Made by a program: the position numbers and the translations under genes. From contig NC_092568.1 in NCBI RefSeq assembly GCF_037975245.1, positions 29,981,001 through 30,045,000 on the forward strand: DNA of 64,000 nucleotides, read 5' to 3'. The notes under the pieces are model-generated. The model did not search any database. It saw nothing but the letters and a program-made list of their open reading frames with translations, and had not been told where the DNA came from. This document shows, in pieces, positions 44,582 through 54,773 of this stretch. This stretch comes from Apostichopus japonicus (taxonomy: Eukaryota; Echinodermata; Holothuroidea; Aspidochirotida; Stichopodidae). Position 1 is the stretch's first letter. The number at the start of each line of letters is the position of its first letter.

Positions 44582-44794
44582 ATATACCAGTACCACTCTA
44601 CCGCCTATACTGCTATGTACTTATTTCAATATATCGTCTGTGTGGTTGTTGGCGTTTTTATACTGCTTTTAATCATCTCTGCTGCCCTCACCCGTTACCT
44701 TGTCAACTTCGTTAAACGGAAACGTGAACGAAAGTCATTCCAACTGACTCCGTTACCTGCAATTCCAGAATCTGACACCAACGAATTTAGGTGA
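44582..44794 (+). CDS. candidate last exon of a membrane protein
   Basis: A strong acceptor (CTTCTTTTCTTCTCCATGTAG, AG at 44580-44581) opens a frame of 70 codons ending TGA at 44792. The peptide has one transmembrane helix (QYIVCVVVGVFILLLIISAA), then a basic cytosolic turn (FVKRKRERKS) and a polar tail (FQLTPLPAIPESDTNEF). That is the usual end of a type I or multi-pass membrane protein with positive-inside topology. Upstream exons were not found; the LINE insertion lies just upstream. Family unknown. Confidence 0.45.
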   Translation: MYQYHSTAYTAMYLFQYIVCVVVGVFILLLIISAALTRYLVNFVKRKRERKSFQLTPLPAIPESDTNEFR

Positions 44795-44799
44795 CGAAT

Positions 44800-44870
44800 G
44801 TTAAAAAGAAGAAAGAAAGAACGAAAGAAGAAGAAAAAGAAGAAAAAGAACAAAGAAACAGAGAGACACA
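44800..44870 (+). repeat. purine-rich (GAAA)n-like tract
   Basis: AAGAAAGAAAGAACGAAAGA and related repeats just after the candidate membrane-protein exon. Confidence 0.8.
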
Positions 44871-46026
44871 CAGTTAATTATATCTATGAATAGTATCCTA
44901 ATTTTAAACTTGGCCATGTCATTTGGTAGGCTAAGACTAGTGGACGATGTATAGGATCGGTAGCCTACCGAAATGACTACGGAAATATGTAGCGATACAT
45001 TAGTAAATATCGCTAAAAAAGTAAGAACTAAGAAAACAGACGGTGGTATAAGTTTTCACTGTGTACCTTGCTTTGTGCCAAAATTGCAATTCTTTGGAGA
45101 TAGTAATTTTTTAGAGGCGAAAACGTTTCAGACAAGGGGGAGGGGGAGGGGGAGGGAGAGGGGGAGGGGGTGTTGTGGCTCCCTGTATCCGCCCTCGTAG
45201 ACTCTGTCGAAAATGAAGAACTTTTCTTTTGCAATTGGTAACGTATATAGAGTTGTGATTATGACTGATCATTCCTTTTTTTTTGTGGGAGGGGGAGGGG
45301 GGTGAGGAGGTTTGAGGGGTCGGTATGGTGGAGACTGTGGTTAGGGTTTTCTTCTCGTCCCAGACTTCATATGTCAAGCTCTGCAACTAAGTAGAAATGG
45401 AAGTGATTAATTTGATAACACTTTGTAGCAAATTCCTCACATGATTATGTGAACGTTTTATTACTTTTCACGCCACCGGAGGAGTTACCAAATACATGTA
45501 GTTATCGATGGATCGGAACCAGATCAACAAAAGAGAGGGAGCTATGCCTAAATACAAGATAAGATCATAATTGCAGAATTGACACCAGTAGTATATATGT
45601 GTTATGTGCTTTATCTTAACGTTGGAGTTATACTTATTACATATTGATTCAGAGATGATGTCCCCTAATCACGTACGATAGAACGTGAACTCATTTGTTA
45701 CGTGCGTTCAAATTGGGGGATTAACATTTTCCTACATATCCCCCTCACCGCCCCCCATAGTCTTCTAAATTTAGAAACGTTTATGTTTGGCCATGTCATG
45801 TGTAGAGTTTGATTTCCGTTACGATACTTATTCATTTAATTTGTTCTTCACTTGAATTCGATGGCGAGTGACCAAAACAGCATCACTGATTAGTAAAACG
45901 TATCTCTCATTGGTTGCAATGCATGTGCAATAGGTAGATGTTATTTGGCCTCAATTACTAGAGGTTTTATTACGCCAGTATATCAATCAATCATATGCTT
46001 CCATGAATAAAATAATCCATAAATAT
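44871..46026. other. spacer with G-rich runs
   Basis: Contains a (GGGGGA)n tract at 45136-45175 and a second G-rich run at 45288-45320. No gene supported. Confidence 0.5.
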
Positions 46027-46034
46027 ATCAAATG

Positions 46035-46409
46035 CAGTGGCAGAGCTAGGGGTATTGGTCAGAGGGGGCGAGAATGGTCTGTATGGGCGCTTTCGACTTT
46101 ATCTAAGCGGAGCGCCACCACAGGTTGCCGCGGAGCGTACAGATTTTTTTTGAGTAAAGATACTCCCTAGATCGCCGGAAATGACCCTTTCCGGGCCTTG
46201 CTAATTTGCAGATAAATCGAAGAATAAATAGGTGTCATCGCCAACAAAATGTGACAAATGTCAATAGGTAGATGAGAGCGCAATAAAAAAGTCAATAATC
46301 GCGAATAAGTAAAAAGTGGTAATAGCTGAAAGGGCCCCAGCAGTCCATTTCAGTCCGTCTGGGGGGGGGGGGGCATACGCCCCCTGACTGTATGGACGCT
46401 CCACCACTG
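46035..46409 (-). mobile_element. hAT-like MITE, CAGTGGCGGAGC family, copy 2
   Basis: 375 bp with ends CAGTGGCAGAGC and, reversed, CAGTGGTGGAGC, flanked by the exact 8-bp repeat ATCAAATG (46027-46034, 46410-46417). It is an inverted full-length relative of the element at 5170-5565. It carries the shared core at 46100-46190. No coding capacity. Confidence 0.92.
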
Positions 46410-46417
46410 ATCAAATG

Positions 46418-46831
46418 ATTTATCACATTGCATACGAACAACCATTGCTGGCAAATAATAAATCCCGATAACATTTCATATTACGAAGATAATAAACGGG
46501 TTATTTAATAAATGCATATTTCTTCACAGAATTGAGAACAAGATCATGGTATTTACACGAAAAATAGAAGAAGGAAAAATGCAAGAAGCTTATGTTTCTT
46601 TTTAAGCTGAAAAATACTCCTCAAGAGAAGCTAAATTTTTAATTGTTTTTTATATGGCTTTGAGTTCTGTGCTTTATTAACCTGTTTTCTTTCTTTGTTT
46701 GAAGAATATTGTTCAATTATTAATAATAAAATGAAAGCTACTTCTTTTGGTAGAATATTTACCTTTGCATCATGACACCATTCAAATCGTACTGTGTGTT
46801 AATAATTTAATAGCTGATGGCTTATATCTTT
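46418..46831. other. spacer
   Basis: AT-rich spacer with nothing recognised. Confidence 0.5.
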
Positions 46832-47470
46832 CAAAGCAGTAATAGCCACGATAAAAGACTCAATGAAGATCGGAGACAAGAACATGATAACCGAGATGGT
46901 TATATTTATATCGATTTTAAATATTTGATTTATCCAACCTGATTACCACCGAGATGAGTAATTTCACATTCACCTGTCAGTGTCACAGATAAGTCAGTGT
47001 ACAATACCATCCATTCGATACACTGTGACAACAATGCTGTGAGTCGCCAAAAAAAGGAAAACGGATTAATTTGCTTATTTTTTTCCAGATAATGCAAAGC
47101 AGTAATAGCCAAACACATGGCCATTGATAATGATATGGCCATTGATAATGCAAAGCAGTAATAGCCAAACAAATGGCCATTGATAATGATATGGCCATTG
47201 ATAATGCAAAGCAGTAATAGCCGACTCCATGTAGATCGGAGACAAGAACAAGATAACCCAGATGGTTATATTTATATCGATTTTAAATATTTGAATTATC
47301 AACCTGATATATACCACTTTTAGATGTGTAATTTCACATTCACCAGTTAGTGTCATGGATAAATCAGTGTAGAATACCTTCCATTCGATACACTGTGACA
47401 ACAATGCTGTGCGTAACCAAAAATAAAGGGGGAAAAGGGGATAAATTTGCTTATTTTCTTCCAGATAATA
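46832..47470. repeat. segmental direct repeat with inner 56-bp tandem
   Basis: A unit of about 265 bp starting CAAAGCAGTAATAGCC and running through GATCGGAGACAAGAACA and CCATTCGATACACTGTGACA occurs at 46832-47096 and again at 47207-47470. Between them a 56-bp unit (GATAATGCAAAGCAGTAATA...) is repeated at 47088, 47144 and, partially, 47200. Confidence 0.85.
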
Positions 47471-48727
47471 TAAAAACAACCTGAAAAGAGGAAAACAAGC
47501 GTATGCAATAACGAAAATACTTCAGAAATGCTTAGTGATCAGATTATCTACGATAATCTCTTATTTGGCCTAGATATTAGTTTGTTATGTTTTAGCACCC
47601 ATCTGAAAGCAACATCACAGTGCAAGTATGTTTGACAATGTCCTACTTTAAATGGCATAGGCGTGATGTGGCATGCATATACCGTCAAGAACGCATTTTG
47701 ATTGACGGTTACCTTTTCATGAGATTTCGCGATAAAAATGCTTTTGTATTGTGACCGCTAAAGGCCTATATGACTTCCGCGAAATTCCCCTTCCTTGAGA
47801 TAATATGTTTGTAAACAAGGGGAGGAGGAGGAGCAGCAGGGTAGTGAGAGGGGTGGGTTTACCCACCACACACAAACGAATGCACATATACCAAGGGTCA
47901 TGCACCCGCATGCATACTCAGACGCATGTTGTTACTGATACAATGTTTGTAATTGTCGTTAAAGCTTAAAAAAAATGATAGATAGTCATCCCATGTGTGT
48001 TATTTGATTGATAAGTCCATTTATTGGTTCATTAGTTACAGATCGTGGTCGATCGTGCTATCGTTTTGTTCATAAATCGTCTTTTATGAATTATTCCTTT
48101 AAGCGTGTTAAACTGTGCGCGTCATGACCGGTCTCTAATTCTAGCGCTCCTAATTGTTTGATTGAGTATCTGTACGCAAAGGTTCGTGCCCAATATGAAT
48201 TTTTATGTTTAATTTAATATACTTCAATATTTAGAAGCATATATGATGATAGCAATTTTCATCTTTTAATACCATGGTCATTAAGAGATATTAACCACAC
48301 TCTCCGGCCGTATCACAAAATGAATCAGTTTCTATCGTTAATAAATGAAATGCTAATGTTGTTTATGCGTTATAATGTTCTTAGTGGGTTTTCATTTGCT
48401 ACCTATTAGTATAAGGTTTATAAAATTAAAACAAGATATTTCATAATCGTACAAAACAGTCAGTCAGACTACAGTTGTGTCCATTTGTTTACTGCAGGAA
48501 AACTGCTAGGTGATACATATATATTTGTATATAGTTGATCATAATCCCAATCTGCTATTTAGGCAAATCTGTCAATATGGTGTCATTGTTTCTTAGAGAG
48601 GAGAGTAGGGCAAGGGATTTTATCCATCACGGTCCCGTTCGATATGTTGGTAAAACTTCAAGACAAAGAAAAAGAGAAATACAAGGACATATATCTGATA
48701 TGCTGCAACATTCGGCGGTTCTCCTCC
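47471..48727. other. spacer, nothing recognised
   Basis: AT-rich; no exon or element end supported. Confidence 0.5.
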
Positions 48728-48970
48728 TTACCTACCCCTCACCTACCCCCTCACCTACCCCTCACCTAACCCCACACCTATCCCTCACCTACCCATCACC
48801 TACCCCCTCACCTAGCCCCTCATCTACCCCCTCACCTACCCCCTCACCTACCCCTCACCTACGCCTCACCCACCCCTCACCTACCCCTTACCTACCCCCT
48901 CACCTACCCCCTCACCTAGCCCCTCATCTACCCCTTTACATACCCCCTCACAACCCCCTCACCTACCCCA
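48728..48970 (+). repeat. CCTACCCCTCA minisatellite
   Basis: About 20 copies of an 11-12 bp unit (CACCTACCCCT or CACCTACCCCCT) with scattered substitutions. One strand is almost free of G. The translated frame is a Thr/Pro/Ser-rich artefact. Confidence 0.93.
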
Positions 48971-50599
48971 ACTAATAACTGTTTAGCCCGTCCCCATCCG
49001 AAATACTCTCCTACACCTCTGCTATATCAATAATAAAAATCATCAAAGCTGGAGTTTCTCGTTAATCAAAGCTAGAAATAATCTTTGGATGATCCGTAAA
49101 CCTAGATCATCTTTGATAACGTTATACTGAAGTGACATCCGATTGACACATCAGAGATTACAGTAACTACTGTAAATCTTAAAGCAAGTGATCAGTATAC
49201 CATGTTCTGCCCAAGTATACAATATCAATGAGAGACTATTTCCATTCGACATTGGACAGAGGATTACAAAAAGAAATTTCTGCTGATTGGATGTTTCATA
49301 TGTGAAATATAACATGTTATAACTAGCCACGGTATTCAAGTGTTTCATAGTAACAGCGAAGGTGTGCTATAAATGTAGACTGCATGGCCAAATGTTCCGC
49401 AGAAAGGAAGAGCCGGAGAGGGGGGTGGTGGTGGTGGGGTGGTAGTATATATGTGGGGGATCCAAAATTAAGCAGAGGAAAGTTTATGCAAATGTTAAAT
49501 AGCATGTCATCTGTACGATGGTGTTGTACATGGTTGGCCTGTTTATGTAAACTCTTTCCGTTTCGATGAAGATGTTTACACAAATTGTCAATCACGCCTT
49601 GAACTAAATCGAATGTTATCTTGTTTTATTCGTTTATGCTAACGCAGCGGAGTGGACCGATTACTGTCGCAAATGAGAACTGTGACTATACGGTTATGGT
49701 CAAAATATTGAAAAACATGGAACCTCTACTATGTTATTATAAGACAGGAACATTTAACATAGTGTGACTCCGTGTCGGACCGTTAACATCGAATGTGACC
49801 AATTTAATATTTTTATTTTTATGTGCCATATCATATATACGAAACTAGTTGATAAGATGTTACGTAGAACAAGCACTCATTTGGGCCTTACGTCTGTCTG
49901 GTGATGAAGTGGGGTGGGGCTGGGGGAGGGGATGTATGGCTGACAAATTACTGTGCTGTAATGTTTCCCCCATTAAAGGAAGGGTAGCGTCAGTCCCATA
50001 CCATTGAAATATGTCGTAAAAAAGTGAATCGTTTGCTATAATGTTGATCTTTGTTTTTCAATGCACCGGGCTTTCTGAAGATTTTACACATCTATATGAC
50101 ACATCTACGGCAACGACATGAATATGTAACGATATATCTGTGTATGAATATGTAACGATATATAAAAATATCTGTATAGGCCTATGAATATGTGTAGCGA
50201 TGTATAACTTAAATCTGTATATGTATGTATTTAAAGATATCATATATGAAAATGTAACAATAATGTAATAATGTAACGATATAGACATTTGACCTATGAA
50301 GTCTTAACCACGCAGGCACGAGTTTACGTGATCAGGCACCTACCCATCAAGTTTGAACTTGATCGGACTAACGGTCTAGGAGGAGTTCGCGACACACGTT
50401 TATGCTCATTCACGCACACGCAGACCCAATCACTTACGCACACACGTACATTTCTGATGTGGGGTCAAGTACAATATCTCAACTGTCTATACATTACATG
50501 TAGAGAAATGAGATCATTAAATCTGTCAATCCTTATATTAGTTTTCATATTTGGCTAACATCATCATTTCGTCGCATTTCGGCGGTTTGGCTAATATTA
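48971..50599. other. spacer, nothing recognised
   Basis: AT-rich, with local repeats of ATGAATATGTAACGATATAT near 50118-50200. No gene supported. Confidence 0.5.
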
Positions 50600-50738
50600 T
50601 GTGGTGTCTATTCCCTTACCAAGGGACTCGTGATACACATTTAACGTTACATCGTCATGATGATACGGTTAGTCTCGATGACAAGGGACTGGTATTGAGA
50701 TCGGATCAGTTCAGTCGTTTGGTTTCCGTGTACAGACT
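50600..50738. repeat. dispersed repeat, copy also at 59488-59600
   Basis: GTGATACACA, ATGATGAT, AGTCTCGATG and GCGGATCAGT-like words occur in the same order at 50628-50735 and 59488-59590 in the same orientation. Both lie next to elements with the shared core. Confidence 0.55.
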
Positions 50739-51415
50739 TCAGGCGCGTATCCAGGATTTTCTAACCCGGGGGGGCGCGAATTACTATCTAAGCGGAGCGC
50801 CACCATCGGTTGGCGCTGAGCGTACAAGAAAATTTCTGGTTTTGATACCCCCCAGATCACCGGAAATGGCACTTCTCGGGCATGAAAATGAGCAACCAGA
50901 TGTAGACTTTTGCCTGAGAACCAAGTATTTCCCAAAAGTTTTTTCCATCCATAACCTTTTTGAAGATTGTTAGCAGTCACACATCATGTTCGACCTGATT
51001 GCATGTCCTATGGATGATTGCTTTTGTAGGTGATTCTACGTCACGGCCCACAATATCCGAAAGCCCCACTTTTCAAGGTTTTAAGCCCATTACTTGTTGA
51101 GAATTTGAAAATTGACTTTTCTCGTGAATAAAATGACTTGAAAACATACCCATAATGTTGCAGAAAATTCAATCTATAGACAAGCAATATAGAAAAACCT
51201 CCTTGAACCCCTAACAGACAGGTGAACATTGAACGAGTAGAGGAAAGTATGATGAAGAATGTTGGTGAGGAAATTTTGGAAAATTCCGACACAGTTAATT
51301 TCTTGGTGTATAAATATTGCAACCTCTTATAACGGCTTTTACAAAACTTGGTTGAAGGAACAGAAAAATAGGAGATATTTCCAATATCAGGTATATCGAA
51401 ACCGAACACTTCACT

Positions 51416-51845
51416 CATAGGCGTAGGTCCCGTAGGAGGCGGGGGCTGCAGCCCCCCCCCAATTGTTTTCCCATTTTTTTTGGGCACCTACTGAAAGAAA
51501 AATAAATAGCAATGAATAGCTTTAAATGATCTCCTTGGTAATTGAAATAAAGTTGTAAGCTTGGCCGACATTACCTTTGTAAAAGAGAGTTTTGACATAA
51601 ATGGATCTGTATGGTTTTTCTCCATCTACATAAGACATTTGGTTGTTTACATTAGCATCCGGCGGTATACTGTGCAACTTTGACGGACCGTGCGGTACAC
51701 GATGCCATTTGATGTAATGACCGATCTTGCCTATATGATATTGGCATCGACATGTTGAATGCGCGCTATGCGCGCGAAAAATTTTGGCTTTTTTTTCGGG
51801 CAAGTCATTACAGCCCCCAAATCCAATCTGGCTCCTACGCCTTTG
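51416..51845. mobile_element. MITE with CAWAGGCGTAGG ends
   Basis: About 430 bp, starting CATAGGCGTAGGTCC and, reversed from the right, CAAAGGCGTAGGAGCC, flanked by ACTTCACT and ACTACACA (6 of 8 alike). GC-rich next to both ends. It appears nested in the compound element. Confidence 0.6.
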
Positions 51846-51946
51846 ACTACACACATTGACAGTTTTTGAGGCTGTACATCGTGGAACATGCATTTCAATG
51901 CTCATTGATATGATGTTATATCTGCTCTTTGCTTTACAAATTCGAA

Positions 51947-52175
51947 CAGGCGTGTAGCGAGTAATTGCCAAGGGAGGGCGAAGCCTGCAGGCAAACTATC
52001 TAAGCGAAGCGCCACCATGAGTTGGCGCGAAGCGTACAAGAAAAATTTTGGCCGAAAATGCCTCCCAGATCGCTGGAAATGACACTTCCCAGGCCTTGTA
52101 AGTTGCATCTAAGCATTGTCTATTTTGAAATTACTAGCGATGTCATAAAGAAAATTTGCTCGGGGGGCGGTCGCC
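51947..52175 (+). mobile_element. truncated MITE, CAGGCGCGTAGC family
   Basis: Begins CAGGCGTGTAGCGAG and follows the reverse complement of 41865-42173 through the core and TTGAAATTACTAGCGATGTC, then diverges in a GC-rich run near 52175; its right end is missing. Confidence 0.7.
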
Positions 52176-52315
52176 CCCTTCCCGAAATGCGTTATGTTCC
52201 CCGACGACTCGGTCGAGTTCAAGTACATTAGTGAGAGAGGAAAAACGGAAACGTCAAAAATGGAGTTGTGTATATAATAGGGATCTTTCTCTTCCTGAGG
52301 TCTTGGCTATCTTCT

Positions 52316-52440
52316 ACTCCCTCCTTTTCTCCTTTTTCTCTCTTTTTTCTTTTTCTTTTCCCTTCCTTCCTCTCCTCCTTTTCTTTTTTCCCCTCCTTTT
52401 CCCTTTTTTCTTCTCTTTTTTTTCTCTCCTCTTTTCCTTA
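52316..52440 (+). repeat. homopyrimidine tract
   Basis: About 120 bases of C and T with no purine, next to a GC-rich element end. Long pure pyrimidine tracts can form triplex DNA. Confidence 0.85.
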
Positions 52441-52574
52441 CCCGGGGGGCGCGCGCCCCCAACGTCCCCCCCTGGATACGCACCTGGACTTTGAAGACTC
52501 ACCCCAAACCGCGTGCCGCGCTCTGAAAAAGTTAACTTTCCGTTGCTTGCAAATGACGTTTTCTTCTTGTCGCC

Positions 52575-52845
52575 ACAAAATGCAGACAGTAATGAAACGT
52601 GATACCTTGTTATCTGTTATCTAGACCTGAGATGTCCACGTTGCTATGTACACTGTGTTGTGGGTAATGACCGTAGCTGTATGTATTGACTGTACACTAG
52701 TGTCTAATTACCGACGGTAGCAAGCTGTGTGTGTATTTTCTGGGATCGATGGTGGTGTCTAACACTTCTGTTACACCTCATTCGAAACTAGATCAGAGTT
52801 CCGGTATGAGACGTTTCTTTGTGCGCGAGTCTTCACACCCTTTAA
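52575..52845 (+). repeat. repeat with inverted copy at 63719-64000
   Basis: From ACAAAATGCAGACAGT to TCTTCACACCCTTTAA this matches the reverse complement of the last 280 bases of the window at, by eye, about 90 percent. Family unknown. Its partner runs off the right edge. Confidence 0.8.
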
Positions 52846-54389
52846 GTGACTTTTCATAAAACGTACCATCATCCCATTACAAATTTAAAGAACAACCAAC
52901 CAAACGAACAACACACAAACACACAAGCAAAGGGATAAATTAACTATAACCTTGAATTAATTAACTATCTATGCCCAGTTACACTTGCACGACTAATAGC
53001 TTTAAAACATAACAGTATCTCATAACATCCCAAATCAACAGTCTTATAAAGAAACAAGCGACACCCAAGTGCAATCTCCTGTATACTAAACTGAGCTCGT
53101 AAGAGAGCCAATATATTACATTGTATCTTTTGAGATAAGGTACAGCGAAATGTTATTACCACACACACGCTCAAACGTTGCATGGACAATCACAGGACAC
53201 TGGCAAGAAATCATTGAACAAAACAAATCGAAATCGATCCTTATAAGTTTCTTCGCCGTGCTATAGAATCAGCACAATTTATCATTATTATATATATTTT
53301 AAAATTTGGAGTGTGTATCACAAGGAAGGTGTCAAAAGCAGAGGAAGACAGAAAAAGTGACGCAACTTCTTGATAATTGTACTGAGTTTGTTATAAGATA
53401 CGCCGTCTTTACTGATTAATATTATAGCCGTGCTAGCCGCTACACAGTCTCGAAGTCATATGTGTGAAAGAAGATGATATCATTGTGTTACCCTCAGTCT
53501 TAGCCATCGGTTCTTCTCTCGATGATTTTGCTGTTATTTATAACGTTGTGTTAATTGCTTTCACTATTTTGTTTTCGTTTTAGTAATACATAGACTGTAG
53601 ATCTACGTGAAAGATGTAGCTATTAACAAGGAAAACGAAATATCATATTTGAGTTGGAAGGAAAATTGATTCAATTTTTTGTGTCTTATAACTATAACTG
53701 TTACTACGGTTGCAGGAAGAAGGAGGGGAAAAAAGGTGAACAGTTTTGTGTGAACTTTCTTGGTATTTAAATTTATCAGTGTTAAAGTGAATTTTTTGAG
53801 GATATTTTAATATTACCATTAATCTAACAATTATTAGAAAATAATTGAAGACATTTGAAAGCAAACAAATTAATCGAAATATGGAAACATTGACATCCGA
53901 AATTTGAGGATCAGTTTTTTAATCTCTGCATGGATGATCGGCTATTACATCAAATATCAATATTTCCATTTATCCTGTGACCACAAGGATGCTCATAATG
54001 TGATGACGTTTCACAAATCCTAAATATTGTCTTTAAGTATCGGTTCTTAACATTTTCTTAAATGTCTGGGTGCAGCAATTATTATTAATTTTTACCGTGC
54101 CACCATTTTTGTTTGCGATAATACGGCCTTACCACATATACAATTCGCGGTGTGACGTTTGATTTGGTTTAAATGAAAACTTTGGTTCGTGAAAGCGTAT
54201 AAAGAACATTTTGAGATTTTTCGAACTCTATAAGAATCTTTGATCACACATGACCAGTTGGGTATTATTATTACTATTATTAATATTATTTGCGATGACA
54301 GTGCAATTTGATTATTTTCATGATGTCAAGTTTTCAATGAGCCTTTGGTATCCTCTGAATCTCTGACAGAGAGACAGTTAATCGCATAA
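52846..54389. other. spacer upstream of the channel gene
   Basis: AT-rich; no exon seen. The promoter of the potassium-channel gene may lie here, or further upstream if there is a noncoding first exon. Confidence 0.5.
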
Positions 54390-54457
54390 CACAAACAGAG
54401 ACACAGGTAAACAAACAGACAAACAGACAAATAAACAAACAAACGAGCGAACAGACA
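54390..54457 (+). repeat. (ACAAACAG)n-like tract in the 5' leader
   Basis: ACAAACAGAC-type repeats run right up to the start codon of the channel exon; G-poor and unstructured. Confidence 0.75.
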
Positions 54458-54773
54458 ATGAAGCCGTGGAAGAGATTCATTCTTCTTTTGATATGTTTTG
54501 TTTTTTATCTTTGTCTTGGAGCCATTCTTTTTAATATTTTAGAAGAAGGAATTCAAAAAGAGATTACTGCGAAAGCCAAGGATTTTCATGACGATTTTTT
54601 ACGAGAATACCCCTGTGTCACGACAGAAAAGTTTGTACAGATTGCTCGGAATTCGTATGACTACTGGCAAGATAATATTAATTGGGAGTTGGTTAATGAC
54701 ACCAATCCAGTGTCTCATAAATGGAGCTGGGCCAATTCATTGTTCTTTTCAGCGACGGTGATAACCACTATAG
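54458..54773 (+). CDS. two-pore-domain K+ channel, first coding exon
   Basis: A 316-bp exon ending in a strong donor (ATAG|GTAAGT), phase 1, 105 codons plus one base. Seen: a short cytosolic start (MKPWKR), transmembrane helix M1 at about 7-28 (FILLLICFVFYLCLGAILF), an extracellular cap of helical, charged residues with Cys 53 as the likely cap disulfide, then the first pore helix and filter SLFFSATVITTIG at 94-106, where the next exon should supply YG. Known: K2P (KCNK) subunits dimerise to make background potassium channels in the plasma membrane; the first exon commonly ends within the first filter. No matching second exon was found in the remaining 9.2 kb, so the gene probably continues past the window. 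The KCNK subtype cannot be set. Confidence 0.9.

Larger units (their letters stand above)
50740..52486. mobile_element. compound TIR element of about 1.75 kb
   Basis: Left end CAGGCGCGTATCCAGGA and, reversed, right end CAGGTGCGTATCCAGGG match in 15 of 17 positions. The 5-bp repeat GACTT touches both ends (50735-50739, 52487-52491), shorter than the 8 bp seen for other elements, so the pairing of these two ends is likely but not certain. It contains the shared core at 50784-50880 and two further elements (51416-51845, 51947-52175). No transposase frame. Confidence 0.5.

Noticed and set aside
46832-47470. CRISPR-like array
   Set aside because: Units are tandem and overlapping, without regular unique spacers, in a eukaryotic context.
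48728-48970. Telomere-like repeat
   Set aside because: The C-rich unit resembles telomeric CCCTAA only superficially; the period is 11-12 bp and the sequence differs.
48535-48975. Open frame with a Thr/Pro/Ser repeat tail
   Set aside because: The tail is the translated minisatellite and the first part has no family or splice support.
51041-51487. 148-codon minus-strand open frame
   Set aside because: It starts inside a MITE end and shows no family; explained by the element and chance.
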